NCBI GenBank assembly: GCA_036494815.1
Contig: DASXNV010000088.1
Coordinates: forward strand, 1-64,000
Length of the DNA: 64,000 nt
DNA from: Poindextera sp036494815
GTDB taxonomy: Bacteria; Pseudomonadota; Alphaproteobacteria; Caulobacterales; Caulobacteraceae
Direction of reading: 5' to 3'
Shown: one piece after another, positions 1 through 9,378 of the stretch
How positions within the stretch are numbered: the first letter of the stretch is position 1
Layout of the letters: each line of letters starts with the position of its first letter
The notes under the pieces: generated by a model
Databases searched by the model: none
What the model was told of the DNA's origin: nothing
Seen by the model: only the letters and a program-made list of their open reading frames with translations
Program-made: the position numbers and the translations under genes

Positions 1-308
1 CGGACCCACCGCCTCAAACCGTAATTGGATCGCTGCTTCGTCAATCACGCGCCGATTCTAGAAAATCCCCAGCCCCAAGGGAATCCCCTACCCGCGGAAA
101 ACCACGCCTCAAGATTCACATATTGTTCCACAGGCCCTAAGGGCGCAAGCCTCAAGGACGCAAAGCCCCCTCGGTCACGGCGCTTTGCGCCGCGCCCCTT
201 CCCCTGCGCTGCGCGCAGTGGAGGTGAAATTCCCCCAAACGAAAACGGCTCCCGCCAGGGGAGCCGTTTGAAACTCAGATCTGAAACCGGGGCCTGCGCC
301 CCAGACCG
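1..308. other. Intergenic stretch before exbD
   Basis: No convincing coding region is visible here. The only clear structure is a hairpin at 243-269, listed separately as the exbD terminator. The segment around 170-225 is rich in GCGC-type short inverted repeats, including GGCGC/GCGCC near 179-191. I could not match the first 150 bases to any RNA gene. The function of 1-240 is unknown to me. Confidence 0.4.
243..269 (-). terminator. Rho-independent terminator of exbD
   Basis: A perfect 11-bp inverted repeat, AAACGGCTCCC and GGGAGCCGTTT, is separated by a 5-nt loop. On the minus strand it lies about 40 bases past the exbD stop and is followed by TTTTCGTTT, as expected for an intrinsic terminator. 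Confidence 0.75.
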
Positions 309-734
309 TCAGAGGTTTTCGGTGATCAGCGAGACCTTGTAATAGCCTTCGGTCTGCAGCCGGTTCACCACCGACATGAACGAGGCGTAATGCACGTCCT
401 TGTTGGCGCGGATCAGGATGGTTTCCTTCTTGGGCTCGGCCACGGCCAGACGGCTGGCCAGATCGGCGCCCAGAGTCGGCAGGGTGGTCGGGGTGTCGAC
501 GATGGTGATCTGGTCGTCGCTCTGGATCGAGATGTAGATCGGCTTCTTCTGCTGGGCCTGTTCCGCCGTGGCCGGCGGCAGGTCGATCTTGATGGCCACG
601 GTGGCGGCCGGGATCGACACCATGAAGATGATCAACAGCACCAGCATGACGTCGACGAAAGGCGTCACATTGATGTCGGCGTTTTGGCCGAGACCGTATT
701 TTCCGCCTGTGGTTCCACCCAGCTTCGCAGCCAT
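309..734 (-). CDS. exbD: ExbD/TolR-family biopolymer transport protein
   Basis: 141 aa, the usual ExbD/TolR length. There is a short cytoplasmic N-terminus, one membrane helix at about residues 29-48 (VMLVLLIIFMV), then a periplasmic domain. The family's membrane Asp is present as Asp28 in the TPFVDVML motif; in this family it carries protons to energise TonB- or Tol-dependent transport. A GGAGAG ribosome site lies just before the ATG. ExbD normally works with ExbB, whose gene usually lies directly upstream. Here the upstream side holds a divergent beta-propeller gene instead, so the partner must be encoded elsewhere. TolR is the alternative; no tolA, tolB or pal is nearby. Confidence 0.9.
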   Translation of the reverse strand: MAAKLGGTTGGKYGLGQNADINVTPFVDVMLVLLIIFMVSIPAATVAIKIDLPPATAEQAQQKKPIYISIQSDDQITIVDTPTTLPTLGADLASRLAVAEPKKETILIRANKDVHYASFMSVVNRLQTEGYYKVSLITENL

Positions 735-898
735 TCATTCTCTCCGGCAAAGCCCGCGCCCGGCGGACTCTCTTGATTGGGCGACTTCAAACACACCCGG
801 CCCCCCGAAGTAAAGAGCCCGAAGCGAAAGAGCTGCGGTGAAGCTGACGTTGCGTTCTTGCTGGGCAAGCCGACCTTGGATCGGTTATTCGCTCGCTC

Positions 899-1873
899 AT
901 GAAAGCCGCCTTTGACGCCTATGTCACCGCCGCCCTGTTCGACCGCCACGGCGCCGCCCTGTTCGCCCTGGGCGACGGGACGGTGCGGACAGAGGCGGGC
1001 GAGACCCTGCCCGCCCATGACGGGGCCGTGCTCAGCGCTGCGTCGCACCCCAGCGGCGAGGGGGTGATCACCGGGGGCGACGACGGGCGCGTGGTCTGGA
1101 GCCAGGCCCGCGGCGTCCAGGCCCTGGCCGAGATCAAGGGCCGCTGGATCGACGCGGTGGCCGCCAACCCGGCCTCGGGCCTGATCGCCTTTTCGGCCGG
1201 GCGCGAGGCCCATGTACGCGACGTGGCCGATGCAGCCTTCGCGCGCACCTTCCTGCACGACAAGAGCGTGGCCGACCTGGCCTTCGACCCTAAGGGCCGC
1301 CGCCTGGCTGCGGCCACCTACGGCGGGGCGGTCCTGTGGTACGCACGCATCGCGCAGCAGACCCCGGTCAAACTGAACTGGGCCGGCAGCCACATCGCCG
1401 TGACCTTCAGCCCTGACGGCAAGTTCCTGATGTCGTCGATGCAGGAAAGCCAGCTGCACGGCTGGCGGTTGTCCGACGCCAAGGACATGCGCATGGGCGG
1501 CTATCCGGCCAAGGTCAGAAGCCTGGTGTTCATGGCCAAGGGCATGCTCTTGGCCACCTCCGGCGCGCCGGGTGCGGTGGTCTGGCCGTTCGGCGGCGCC
1601 AACGGCCCCATGGGCAAGGAAGCCGCCGAGATTGGCTTCGACGAAACCGCCCTGGTAGCCCGCGTGGCCGGTACCCCCGACGGAACGATCCTGGCCGCGG
1701 GACTGGAAGACGGCCGCGTCTGGGCCTGCGACCTGACCTCGCGCCGGATCGAGACGGTGAAGGCGGAAAAGGGCTCGTCGATCACGGCCCTAGCGGTGAC
1801 CGGCGACGGCAAGCGCCTGGCCTGGGGGGACGAGGATGGGCAGGTTGGGGTGGTGGAGTTGGCGGGGTTATAG
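899..1873 (+). CDS. WD40-repeat-like beta-propeller protein
   Basis: 324 aa with repeated blade-like segments: LSAASHPSGEGVITGGDDGRV at the start, then AVTFSPDGKFLMSS, and TALAVTGDGKRLAWGDEDG near the end. These are typical WD40 strand patterns (phase ...D..G.V) and suggest about six or seven blades. No signal peptide is visible, so the protein is probably cytoplasmic and acts as a protein-interaction platform. No catalytic domain is attached. The gene is divergent from exbD with a 164-bp gap and convergent with the nitroreductase gene. I see no strong ribosome site before the ATG, so initiation may be weak or leaderless. The partner and process are unknown. Confidence 0.75.
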   Translation: MKAAFDAYVTAALFDRHGAALFALGDGTVRTEAGETLPAHDGAVLSAASHPSGEGVITGGDDGRVVWSQARGVQALAEIKGRWIDAVAANPASGLIAFSAGREAHVRDVADAAFARTFLHDKSVADLAFDPKGRRLAAATYGGAVLWYARIAQQTPVKLNWAGSHIAVTFSPDGKFLMSSMQESQLHGWRLSDAKDMRMGGYPAKVRSLVFMAKGMLLATSGAPGAVVWPFGGANGPMGKEAAEIGFDETALVARVAGTPDGTILAAGLEDGRVWACDLTSRRIETVKAEKGSSITALAVTGDGKRLAWGDEDGQVGVVELAGL

Positions 1874-1896
1874 GCGCGCACTCATTCTCAAACGTC

Positions 1897-1993
1897 ATGG
1901 TCGGGCTTGTCCCGACCATCCATGCCGTGAGGGCGGAGCCGCGACAGTGGCGCTTAAAGTGAACGGCATGGATCGCCGCCATAAGGGCGGCGA
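1897..1993. repeat. Composite palindromic intergenic repeat (three hairpins)
   Basis: Three inverted repeats in a row fill the gap between two convergent genes: ATGGTCGGG/CCCGACCAT (1897-1905, 1911-1919), ATCCATGCCGT/ACGGCATGGAT (1918-1928, 1963-1973) and TCGCCGCC/GGCGGCGA (1973-1980, 1986-1993). The first hairpin with its GACCATGACG flank recurs, diverged and inverted, at 7759-7786. It resembles REP-type elements common in alphaproteobacteria and may also terminate transcription from both sides. Confidence 0.7.
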
Positions 1994-2011
1994 TGGCGAC
2001 GGAGAGGGGGG

Positions 2012-2677
2012 CTAAAACCCCCGCATCTCGCCAAATACCTCGAACCCATCCCGCCGTGTGCGCAGCGTATTGATAGGCGCATCTTCGTCGCGATAGCCCA
2101 GCGCCATTCCCGAAAACAGCATGTGGTCGTCGGGCAGACCGATGAACTGGGCCACGGTTTTCGGCACCCGCGCCCAGAACTCCTGGGGGCACGTGTCCAG
2201 GCCGCGCTCGACGGCCAGCAGCATCACCGTCTGCATATACATGCCCACATCGGACCACTGCGGTGGGCCGACCTTGCGGTCCAGGGAGAAGAAGATCCCC
2301 ACTGGGGCGCCGAAGAACTCGATATTCCTGGCCAGCTGGCGCAGACGCGCCGGCTTGTCCTCGCGGCCGATGCCGATGGTGGCGTAAAGGTCCTCGCCGC
2401 ACTGATAGCGGCGGGTCCGCATGGGCTCCCACAGGTTGGGCGGATAGACGTCGTATTCCGGCTCCTCGCCGCCCGTGGCCATCTTGGCCGCCGCCAGGGC
2501 CTTGATCTGCGCCAGGGGCTCGCCGGCCAGGGCGCAGACCTTCCACGGCTGCAGATTGCCGCCGGAGGGAGCGCGGGCGGCGACCTCCAGGATTTCGCGC
2601 ACCAGCTCGCCCGGGACGGGATCGGGCCTGAAGGCGCGCACGGAGATGCGGCGCTGCACGGCATCAGTAACGTTCAT
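2012..2677 (-). CDS. Nitroreductase-family FMN oxidoreductase
   Basis: 221 aa from the ATG at 2677, preceded by a GGGGA ribosome site; a longer upstream reading is possible but lacks such support. The N-terminus has the nitroreductase signature RRISVRAFRPDPVP followed by APSGGNLQPW, which bind the FMN phosphate and ring. The family transfers two electrons from NAD(P)H to nitro-compounds, quinones or related acceptors as a cytoplasmic homodimer. The C-terminal FSGMALGYRDEDAPIN segment is also typical. The physiological substrate cannot be told from sequence. It is divergent from mtgA, about 100 bp away, and convergent with the beta-propeller gene. Confidence 0.88.
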   Translation of the reverse strand: MNVTDAVQRRISVRAFRPDPVPGELVREILEVAARAPSGGNLQPWKVCALAGEPLAQIKALAAAKMATGGEEPEYDVYPPNLWEPMRTRRYQCGEDLYATIGIGREDKPARLRQLARNIEFFGAPVGIFFSLDRKVGPPQWSDVGMYMQTVMLLAVERGLDTCPQEFWARVPKTVAQFIGLPDDHMLFSGMALGYRDEDAPINTLRTRRDGFEVFGEMRGF

Positions 2678-2781
2678 CGGATAGTCCCCAGGGCGACGCT
2701 TTGGGCAGGCGACAGGCTGCGGCGACCTCGCTAGCATCCGGCCCCAGCGTCAAGGCAAGTGATGAGTCCGGGGGTTACAGG

Positions 2782-3525
2782 TTGGCGAAAAAGGCGGTGC
2801 GTCCGGTGGCGAGAAAGCCGGTCAAGCAGAAGCGCGCCCGTGGCGGCGGCTGGTTTCGCAGCCTGATCGTCACGGTGCTGCTGGTGGTGCTGATCGTCCC
2901 GCCCGTGAGCGTGATCATCTATCGCTTCGCGCCGCCGCCGATCACCATCCTGATGATCGAGCGCCTGTTTCAGGGCCACGGCATGGACTATCGCTGGCGT
3001 CCGCTCAGCAAGATCTCGCCCGCCCTGGTCGAGGCGGCGGTGGCGTCTGAGGACGCGCGCTATTGCGATCATCACGGCTTTGATTTCGGGGCCATGCAAA
3101 AGGCCATGGCGCACAACGAAAAGCGGCCGAACCGGATCAAGGGCGGCTCGACCATCAGCCAGCAGACCGCCAAGAACGTGTTCCTGTGGCCTGGCCGCGA
3201 CTATGTGCGCAAGGGAATCGAGGCCGGCTACACGGTGCTGATCGAGACGATCTGGGGCAAGCGCCGGATCATGGAAGTCTATCTCAACGTCATCGAGTTC
3301 GGCCCCGGGATCTATGGCGCCCAGGCCGCCAGCCAGCGCTTCTTTCACGTGAACGCCGACCATTTGACCCCCGCCCAGGCCGCCCGGCTGGTCGTGGTCC
3401 TGCCCAAGCCCTTGAAATGGAACGCCGAGACGCCGGGCCGCTATATAACCAAGCGCTCGCGGGTGATCGGCGGGCGCATCGGCACGGTACGCGACGACGG
3501 GCTGGCCGAGTGCGTGTCGGACTGA
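2782..3525 (+). CDS. mtgA: Monofunctional peptidoglycan transglycosylase
   Basis: About 247 aa, the usual size of MtgA. A basic N-terminus and one membrane helix (SLIVTVLLVVLIVPPVSVI) are followed by a glycosyltransferase-51 domain. Hallmarks are VASEDARYCDHHGFD, with the catalytic Glu, and GGSTISQQTAKN. The enzyme polymerises lipid II into glycan strands on the periplasmic face. It has no transpeptidase domain. I chose the TTG at 2782 because GGGGG lies just upstream and the product then begins directly with the basic membrane-proximal tail. An in-frame ATG at 2701 would add 27 residues and run into the nitroreductase promoter region. Confidence 0.93.
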   Translation: MAKKAVRPVARKPVKQKRARGGGWFRSLIVTVLLVVLIVPPVSVIIYRFAPPPITILMIERLFQGHGMDYRWRPLSKISPALVEAAVASEDARYCDHHGFDFGAMQKAMAHNEKRPNRIKGGSTISQQTAKNVFLWPGRDYVRKGIEAGYTVLIETIWGKRRIMEVYLNVIEFGPGIYGAQAASQRFFHVNADHLTPAQAARLVVVLPKPLKWNAETPGRYITKRSRVIGGRIGTVRDDGLAECVSD

Positions 3526-3630
3526 TCTCGGCGGCGGCCCGCCGAGGCGATTTGTTGCGCCGCAGCGCCTTGTAACCCTGCGCACGAGGGCGTATCTCCC
3601 CCGATCGCTGTTTGAAGAAGGAGATGCGCG

Positions 3631-4659
3631 ATGGGTTACCGGGTGGCCGTAGTCGGCGCCACGGGCAATGTGGGCCGCGAAATGTTGTCGATCCTGGAGG
3701 AAGTGAACTTCCCCGTGGACGAAATTTACGCCGTGGCCTCGCGCAATTCCATCGGCGTCGAAGTCAACTACGCGAACAAACGCATTTATTGCCAGGCTAT
3801 CGACGATTTCGACTTCTCCAAGGTCGACGTGGTCTTGATGTCGGTGTCTGGGGCCTTCTCCAAGGAGTGGTCGCCCAAGATCGGCAAGGCCGGCCCCATC
3901 GTCATCGACAATTCCTCGGCCTGGCGGATGGATCCGGACGTGCCCCTCATCGTGCCGGAAGTGAACCCGGACGACGTGGCCATGGCCCGGCGCAAGAACA
4001 TCATCGCCAATCCCAACTGCTCCACCGCCCAGCTGGTGGTGGCGCTGAAGCCGCTGCACGACGTGGCGCGGATCAAGCGGGTGGTGGTCTCGACCTACCA
4101 GTCGGTGTCCGGCGCGGGCAAGGAAGGCATCGACGAGCTGTGGGACCAGACCAAGGCCGTCTATACCCTGGGCGCCACGGCTCCGAAGAAGTTCCCCAAG
4201 CAGATCGCCTTCAACGTCATTCCCTTCATCGGCGCCTTCAACGACGACGGCTATACCGACGAAGAGACCAAGATGTGGAAGGAAACCCACAAGATGATCG
4301 ATCCGGCCATCCAGCTGACGGTCACCTGCGTGCGGGTTCCGGTGTTCGTGGGCCATTCGGAATCGGTCAATATCGAGTTCGAAACCCCCCTGGACGAGGA
4401 CGAAGCGCGCGACATCCTGCGCGAGGCGCCCGGCGTCATGGTGGTCGATAAGCGCGATGAGACCGGCTACATCACGCCCAAGGAAGCCCAGGGCGAGTTC
4501 GCGGTCTATGTCTCACGCATCCGCAATGACCACTCGACCCCGAACGCCATCAATATGTGGGTCGTCTCGGACAACCTGCGCAAGGGCGCGGCCCTGAACG
4601 CGGTGCAGATCGCCCAGCTGCTGCATGAGCGCGGCATGCTGGAAAGAGCCCACGCCTGA
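3631..4659 (+). CDS. asd: Aspartate-semialdehyde dehydrogenase
   Basis: 342 aa. Converts aspartyl phosphate to aspartate semialdehyde with NADPH, the branch step to lysine/diaminopimelate, threonine and methionine. The NADP-binding loop GATGNVG is at residues 9-15 and the catalytic Cys is Cys130 in NPNCSTAQL. The substrate-binding Arg/His region near the middle (VPVFVGHSESV) is also recognisable. An AAGGAG ribosome site precedes the ATG. The stop overlaps the start of rarD (TGATG), so the two are translationally coupled. dapF, later in the same pathway, lies 21 kb to the right. Confidence 0.97.
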   Translation: MGYRVAVVGATGNVGREMLSILEEVNFPVDEIYAVASRNSIGVEVNYANKRIYCQAIDDFDFSKVDVVLMSVSGAFSKEWSPKIGKAGPIVIDNSSAWRMDPDVPLIVPEVNPDDVAMARRKNIIANPNCSTAQLVVALKPLHDVARIKRVVVSTYQSVSGAGKEGIDELWDQTKAVYTLGATAPKKFPKQIAFNVIPFIGAFNDDGYTDEETKMWKETHKMIDPAIQLTVTCVRVPVFVGHSESVNIEFETPLDEDEARDILREAPGVMVVDKRDETGYITPKEAQGEFAVYVSRIRNDHSTPNAINMWVVSDNLRKGAALNAVQIAQLLHERGMLERAHA

Positions 4660-5576
4660 TGTCGTCGCCCCCCGCGCCGGCTTCGGCGCAGGGGGCGCTG
4701 ATGGCCGGGATCGCCTGCTACACCCTCTGGGGGTTTTTGCCCCTCTATCTGCGCGCGGTCGCCCAGGCCGGCCCCAGTTCGCTGGAGATCATCGCTCACC
4801 GCGCCGCCTGGTCCGTGCCCTGGGCCGGGCTGCTGGTGCTGCTGGCCGGCCAGGGCCGCCAGGTGCTGGCGGTGTTTCGCACCCCCCGGACCCTTGGCCT
4901 TCTGACCCTGTCGGCGCTGTTGATCGCCGGCAACTGGGGCCTGTTCGTCTGGGCCGTCAGCCACGGCCACATTATGGAATCCAGCCTCGGCTACTACATC
5001 AACCCCCTGCTCAACATGGCCATGGGCGCTGTGCTGTTTCGCGAGCGGCTGGACGGATTCGGCAAGACCGCCATCGGCCTCGCCGCATTCGGCGTCGCCG
5101 TGCAGGGGTTCGCTCTGGGTCATCTGCCCTGGATCGGCCTGGGCCTGGCCGCCAGTTTCGGAGCCTATGGCCTGATCCGCAAACAGGTCGCAGCTGACGC
5201 CCAGACGGGACTGTTCGTGGAATGCCTGGTCCTGTTGGCGCCGGCCGTGGCCTATCTCCTGTGGCTGCAACACAGCGGCGCCGGCCATTTCCTGATCGGG
5301 CCCAAGCCGGCGATCCTGCTTGTCCTGGCCGGGCCGGTGACCGTGGTCCCGCTGGCCCTGTTCGCCTGGGCCACGCGGCGCCTGCCCCTGTCCACCGTAG
5401 GCTTCCTGCAGTTCATCGGCCCGACCCTGCAGTTCATCATCGGCGCCGAGGGCGGCGAGCGCCTGACGCCGATGCTGACGGCTTCCTTCGCCCTGATCTG
5501 GCTCGGGGTGGCGGTGTTCATCGCCGGCGCCTGGCGGGCCAGCAGACGGATTCAGGCGCGGGCGGTGGAGGTTTAA
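4659..5576 (+). CDS. rarD: RarD-type EamA/DMT-family transporter
   Basis: 305 aa with about ten hydrophobic helices, the pattern of two EamA repeats. The opening AGIACYTLWGFLPLYLR and the following HRAAWSVPW are characteristic of RarD (chloramphenicol-sensitivity protein) in the drug/metabolite transporter superfamily. It is an inner-membrane exporter whose substrate is not known with certainty. The start overlaps the asd stop by one base. The end overlaps the convergent hydrolase gene by four bases (TTAA, a stop on each strand). Confidence 0.9.
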   Translation: MSSPPAPASAQGALMAGIACYTLWGFLPLYLRAVAQAGPSSLEIIAHRAAWSVPWAGLLVLLAGQGRQVLAVFRTPRTLGLLTLSALLIAGNWGLFVWAVSHGHIMESSLGYYINPLLNMAMGAVLFRERLDGFGKTAIGLAAFGVAVQGFALGHLPWIGLGLAASFGAYGLIRKQVAADAQTGLFVECLVLLAPAVAYLLWLQHSGAGHFLIGPKPAILLVLAGPVTVVPLALFAWATRRLPLSTVGFLQFIGPTLQFIIGAEGGERLTPMLTASFALIWLGVAVFIAGAWRASRRIQARAVEV

Positions 5577-6703
5577 AGGGCCTCGTAAGCCGCTTCGATC
5601 AGGCGTTTCGACCGCGGGTCGCCGATCAGGTCCGCCGACTGCCGGTTCATTACATAGGCCCCCGACACCCCGCGCTCCGGGTCGGCGAAAGCGCAGCTGC
5701 CGCCCCAGCCGGAGTGGCCGAAACTCTCCGCGCCCTGCCCGTAGAGCGCCAGGCCCTCGCTGCGCATGAAGCCGGCGCCCCAGGCGATCACATAGGGCAA
5801 AACCAGGTCCTGGCCCGTGATCCGCGCCCGGGACGCCTGGGCCGCGATTCCTGGCGCCAGCACTGACTGACCGTCCAGCCTTCCGTCATTGGCCAGGATG
5901 GCCATCATCCGCGCCAGGGCCGGCGCGGTGGCGTGGCCATTGGCCGAGGGGATTTCGGCCCGCCGCCACTCCGCCCCGCTGCGTCCGCCCGGCGAGGCCC
6001 ATTTGGTCAGGAAAGCGGCGCGCTTGGCCTCGGTGATCTCGCCTAGTTCCGGCATGGCGGGCGGGCGGCGCAGGTCGGCGCAGCGGGCGTGCTCGCTGTC
6101 GGGCAGGCCAATCCACAGGTCCAGGCCAGAGGGTTCGGCGATATCCTCACGCAGGGCCGCCCCTAAGGTGCGCCCGTCCACCCGGCGGAAGATTTCCCCC
6201 GCCAGATAGCCGAAGGTCACCGGGTGGTAACCGCTGGCGCCGCCCGGCGGCCACATGGGGGCCATCGCCGCCAGCTTGGAGCACAAGGCGTCCCAATCGA
6301 ACCACAGCGCCGGGTCCATGGGCTCGATGAAGCCGGGCAGGCCCGCCTGGTGCGACAGGGCCTGCTCGACCGTGACCGCCGCCTTGCCGGCCTGCGCAAA
6401 CTCAGGCCAGACCTCGGCCACCGGCGCGGCATAGTCCAGCCGCCCCTGGCTCACCAGCCGGGCCAGCATCAGGGCGGCCATGGCCTTGGTGGTGGAAAAG
6501 ACCGGGGTCAGGGTGTGTTCGTCGAAGGCCCGCGTGCCGGTGCGATCGGCCTGCCCGGCCCACAGGTCGACCACCACTTGCCCCTCCAGCGCCACGGCGA
6601 AGCGCGCGCCCATCTCCTGGCCTTCGGCGAAATTGGCGACGAAGGCCTCGCGCACGGCCTCAAAGGCGGGGGGACAGATCCCGTGGATTTCGGTTTCAGC
6701 CAT
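5573..6703 (-). CDS. Beta-lactamase-fold serine hydrolase (family VIII esterase-like)
   Basis: 376 aa from the ATG at 6703, which has AGGAAGG just upstream. The active-site S-x-x-K is Ser70-Thr-Thr-Lys73 (FSTTKAMAAL). The second motif is GYHPVTFGYLAG with Tyr159, and the third is FGHSGWGGS near the C-terminus. This arrangement is typical of EstB-like class C-related esterases and carboxypeptidases rather than of true resistance beta-lactamases. No signal peptide is evident, so it is probably cytoplasmic. It follows pdxY by 9 bp in the same direction, suggesting cotranscription. Substrate unknown. Confidence 0.88.
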   Translation of the reverse strand: MAETEIHGICPPAFEAVREAFVANFAEGQEMGARFAVALEGQVVVDLWAGQADRTGTRAFDEHTLTPVFSTTKAMAALMLARLVSQGRLDYAAPVAEVWPEFAQAGKAAVTVEQALSHQAGLPGFIEPMDPALWFDWDALCSKLAAMAPMWPPGGASGYHPVTFGYLAGEIFRRVDGRTLGAALREDIAEPSGLDLWIGLPDSEHARCADLRRPPAMPELGEITEAKRAAFLTKWASPGGRSGAEWRRAEIPSANGHATAPALARMMAILANDGRLDGQSVLAPGIAAQASRARITGQDLVLPYVIAWGAGFMRSEGLALYGQGAESFGHSGWGGSCAFADPERGVSGAYVMNRQSADLIGDPRSKRLIEAAYEAL

Positions 6704-6712
6704 CAACCTTCC

Positions 6713-7561
6713 TCAAATCAGCCGCTCAATGCGCACCGTGGCCGAGGCCTGGCGCAGGCGCGAGCCCATGGCCACCACCGGCAGTTCCGAGGCGTCCCAG
6801 GCCTCGGCCGAGGCCACGGTCTCGAACACCGCCCCCACCGCGCGGGCCAGGGCGTAGGAGATCGGCTGGTCCTCGATCAGGGCGGCGGCGAACAGGGCGG
6901 TCAACAGGTCGCCGGTGCCGTTGGGAGCCGTGGCCTTGGGCGGATGGGCGGCCAGCCAGGCCTCGGCGCCATCAGCATAGACCACGGCCATCTCCGAACG
7001 ATGCGGCACGGACGAGACCAGCACCGGCTTGCCCAGGAGCCGCCCGGCCGCGCGCGCCGCGCGCGGGTCGCGCACCGGCGAACCGGTCAGGCGCTCCATC
7101 TCCCAGGCGTTGGGGGTGACCAGGTCGGCGCGGGGGACCAGCTCGTTGGCGACGGCCTCGGCCACCTCGGCGTTGACATAAAGGCCCTTGCCCTCGTCGC
7201 CCATCACCGGATCGACCACGATGCGGGCTGCCTTGGCATAGGCGGCGGTGCGCTGGGCGCCGCGGATCTTGTCGATGGCCCGGGCAGCGGCGCGCACTTG
7301 GGCGCCGTTGGAGAAATAGCCGGTGATCACCAGGTCCACGGCGCCGAACAGGCCATTGGCCTCGATCCCGTCCAAAATGCCCTGGAACGTCTCCACCCCC
7401 ACCGGATCGCCGCCCGGCGGCCCCCAGCCGGGATGGCGCCCGAACAGCACGGTGGGAACCACCATGGGATCGATCTTCAGCTGCGCCAGCGCCAGAGCCT
7501 GCACGAACCCGCCCACCCGGCTTGAGGCGACGTGGCTGGACAGGATCAGGGCGAGGGGCAT
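6713..7561 (-). CDS. pdxY: Pyridoxal kinase
   Basis: 282 aa, PfkB/ribokinase fold. Phosphorylates pyridoxal (possibly also pyridoxine and pyridoxamine) to the PLP cofactor in the salvage route. Visible features are the N-terminal LILSSHVASSRVGG, the VVDPVMGDEGKGLY segment, the TPNAWEMERLTG strand, and the NGTGDLLTALF anion hole with the catalytic Asp. The product is the usual PdxY/PdxK length. It lies upstream of the serine hydrolase gene in the same transcription unit. PdxK and PdxY are not easily told apart by sequence alone. Confidence 0.93.
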   Translation of the reverse strand: MPLALILSSHVASSRVGGFVQALALAQLKIDPMVVPTVLFGRHPGWGPPGGDPVGVETFQGILDGIEANGLFGAVDLVITGYFSNGAQVRAAARAIDKIRGAQRTAAYAKAARIVVDPVMGDEGKGLYVNAEVAEAVANELVPRADLVTPNAWEMERLTGSPVRDPRAARAAGRLLGKPVLVSSVPHRSEMAVVYADGAEAWLAAHPPKATAPNGTGDLLTALFAAALIEDQPISYALARAVGAVFETVASAEAWDASELPVVAMGSRLRQASATVRIERLI

Positions 7562-7758
7562 GCGGGGCGGTGGTCCGTCTGTGACGGAGGTGGTTTCGCA
7601 TCAGGCGGGAGGGAGCGCCAGTGCTGAAGGGCGGCGTGGGGTGCGAGCGTCAATCTCACTTTCCCCGTCATCGTCTTCCCCGGCATCGTCACGCTCGTCG
7701 CGGCGATCTATGCCGTGCTTCTCCGCACGACCGTCGAGACCCAACCTGTGTGGCCTGG

Positions 7759-7786
7759 ATGGCCGGCACAAGAGGCCGACCATGAC
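7759..7786. repeat. Diverged copy of the ATGGTCGGG palindromic repeat
   Basis: Reads ATGG-CGG-ACAAG-CCGACCAT followed by GACG. Compared with the element at 1893-1919 taken on the opposite strand, it keeps the ACAAG loop core and the 10-base flank GACCATGACG. It has small insertions in the stem, so this looks like a decaying copy. Confidence 0.55.
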
Positions 7787-7808
7787 GGTGATGGTGAGGT
7801 GGATACAG

Positions 7809-7844
7809 AAACGCCGGCGAAGGTAATCACCCTCGCCGGCGTTT
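7809..7844 (-). terminator. Rho-independent terminator of ahcY
   Basis: A 12-bp perfect inverted repeat, AAACGCCGGCGA and TCGCCGGCGTTT, is extended inward by GGT/ACC around an AATC loop. It sits about 40 bases after the ahcY stop on the minus strand and ends in TTT. Confidence 0.75.
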
Positions 7845-7881
7845 CAAGACGTTGGCTGGGGTCGTCGACCCTCAGCAAACC

Positions 7882-9273
<1,392 letters not shown>

Positions 9274-9339
9274 GCGTGCGCTCCGGTGCTTGAGGATTTT
9301 CCGCTCTATAGCGGCTCGGAGGGTCGCTTAGCAAGAATC

Positions 9340-9359
9340 ATATAAAGATATCTTTATAT
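9340..9359. promoter_or_regulatory. Perfect 20-bp AT-rich palindrome upstream of ahcY
   Basis: ATATAAAGATATCTTTATAT is perfectly self-complementary and stands out in GC-rich surroundings. On the minus strand it is followed 5-10 bases later by TTGCTAAGC, which resembles a Caulobacter -10 region, so a bound protein would cover the promoter. By analogy with SahR-type ArsR-family repressors that control ahcY in proteobacteria, this may be a SAH- or methionine-responsive operator. No regulator gene is adjacent, so its identity is inference. Confidence 0.6.
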
Positions 9360-9378
9360 CTACAAATCCCATAGCTAG

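Larger units (their letters stand above)
7562..7881. other. Intergenic stretch between ahcY end and pdxY start
   Basis: About 320 bases without a gene. It should hold the pdxY promoter on its left side, a diverged palindromic repeat at 7759-7786, and the ahcY terminator hairpin at 7809-7844. Short open frames here overlap the repeat and show no recognisable protein. Confidence 0.5.

Noticed and set aside
3341..3356. parS-like sequence TCTTTCACGTGAACGC in mtgA
   Set aside because: Only about 12 of 16 bases match, the right arm is lost, and it lies in coding sequence 50 kb from the par genes.
2731..4356. Long open frame on the minus strand (541 codons) across mtgA and asd
   Set aside because: It lies entirely antisense to two well-conserved genes and has no recognisable domain. 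Long antisense frames are expected in GC-rich DNA.
6224..7525. Plus-strand frame of 433 codons over the hydrolase and pdxY genes
   Set aside because: Antisense shadow with Gly/His/Gln-rich sequence and no domain.
9274..9339. SAM or SAH riboswitch in the ahcY leader
   Set aside because: The leader is only about 66 bases and I could not find the paired stems or pseudoknot of the known classes. The palindrome fits a protein operator better.
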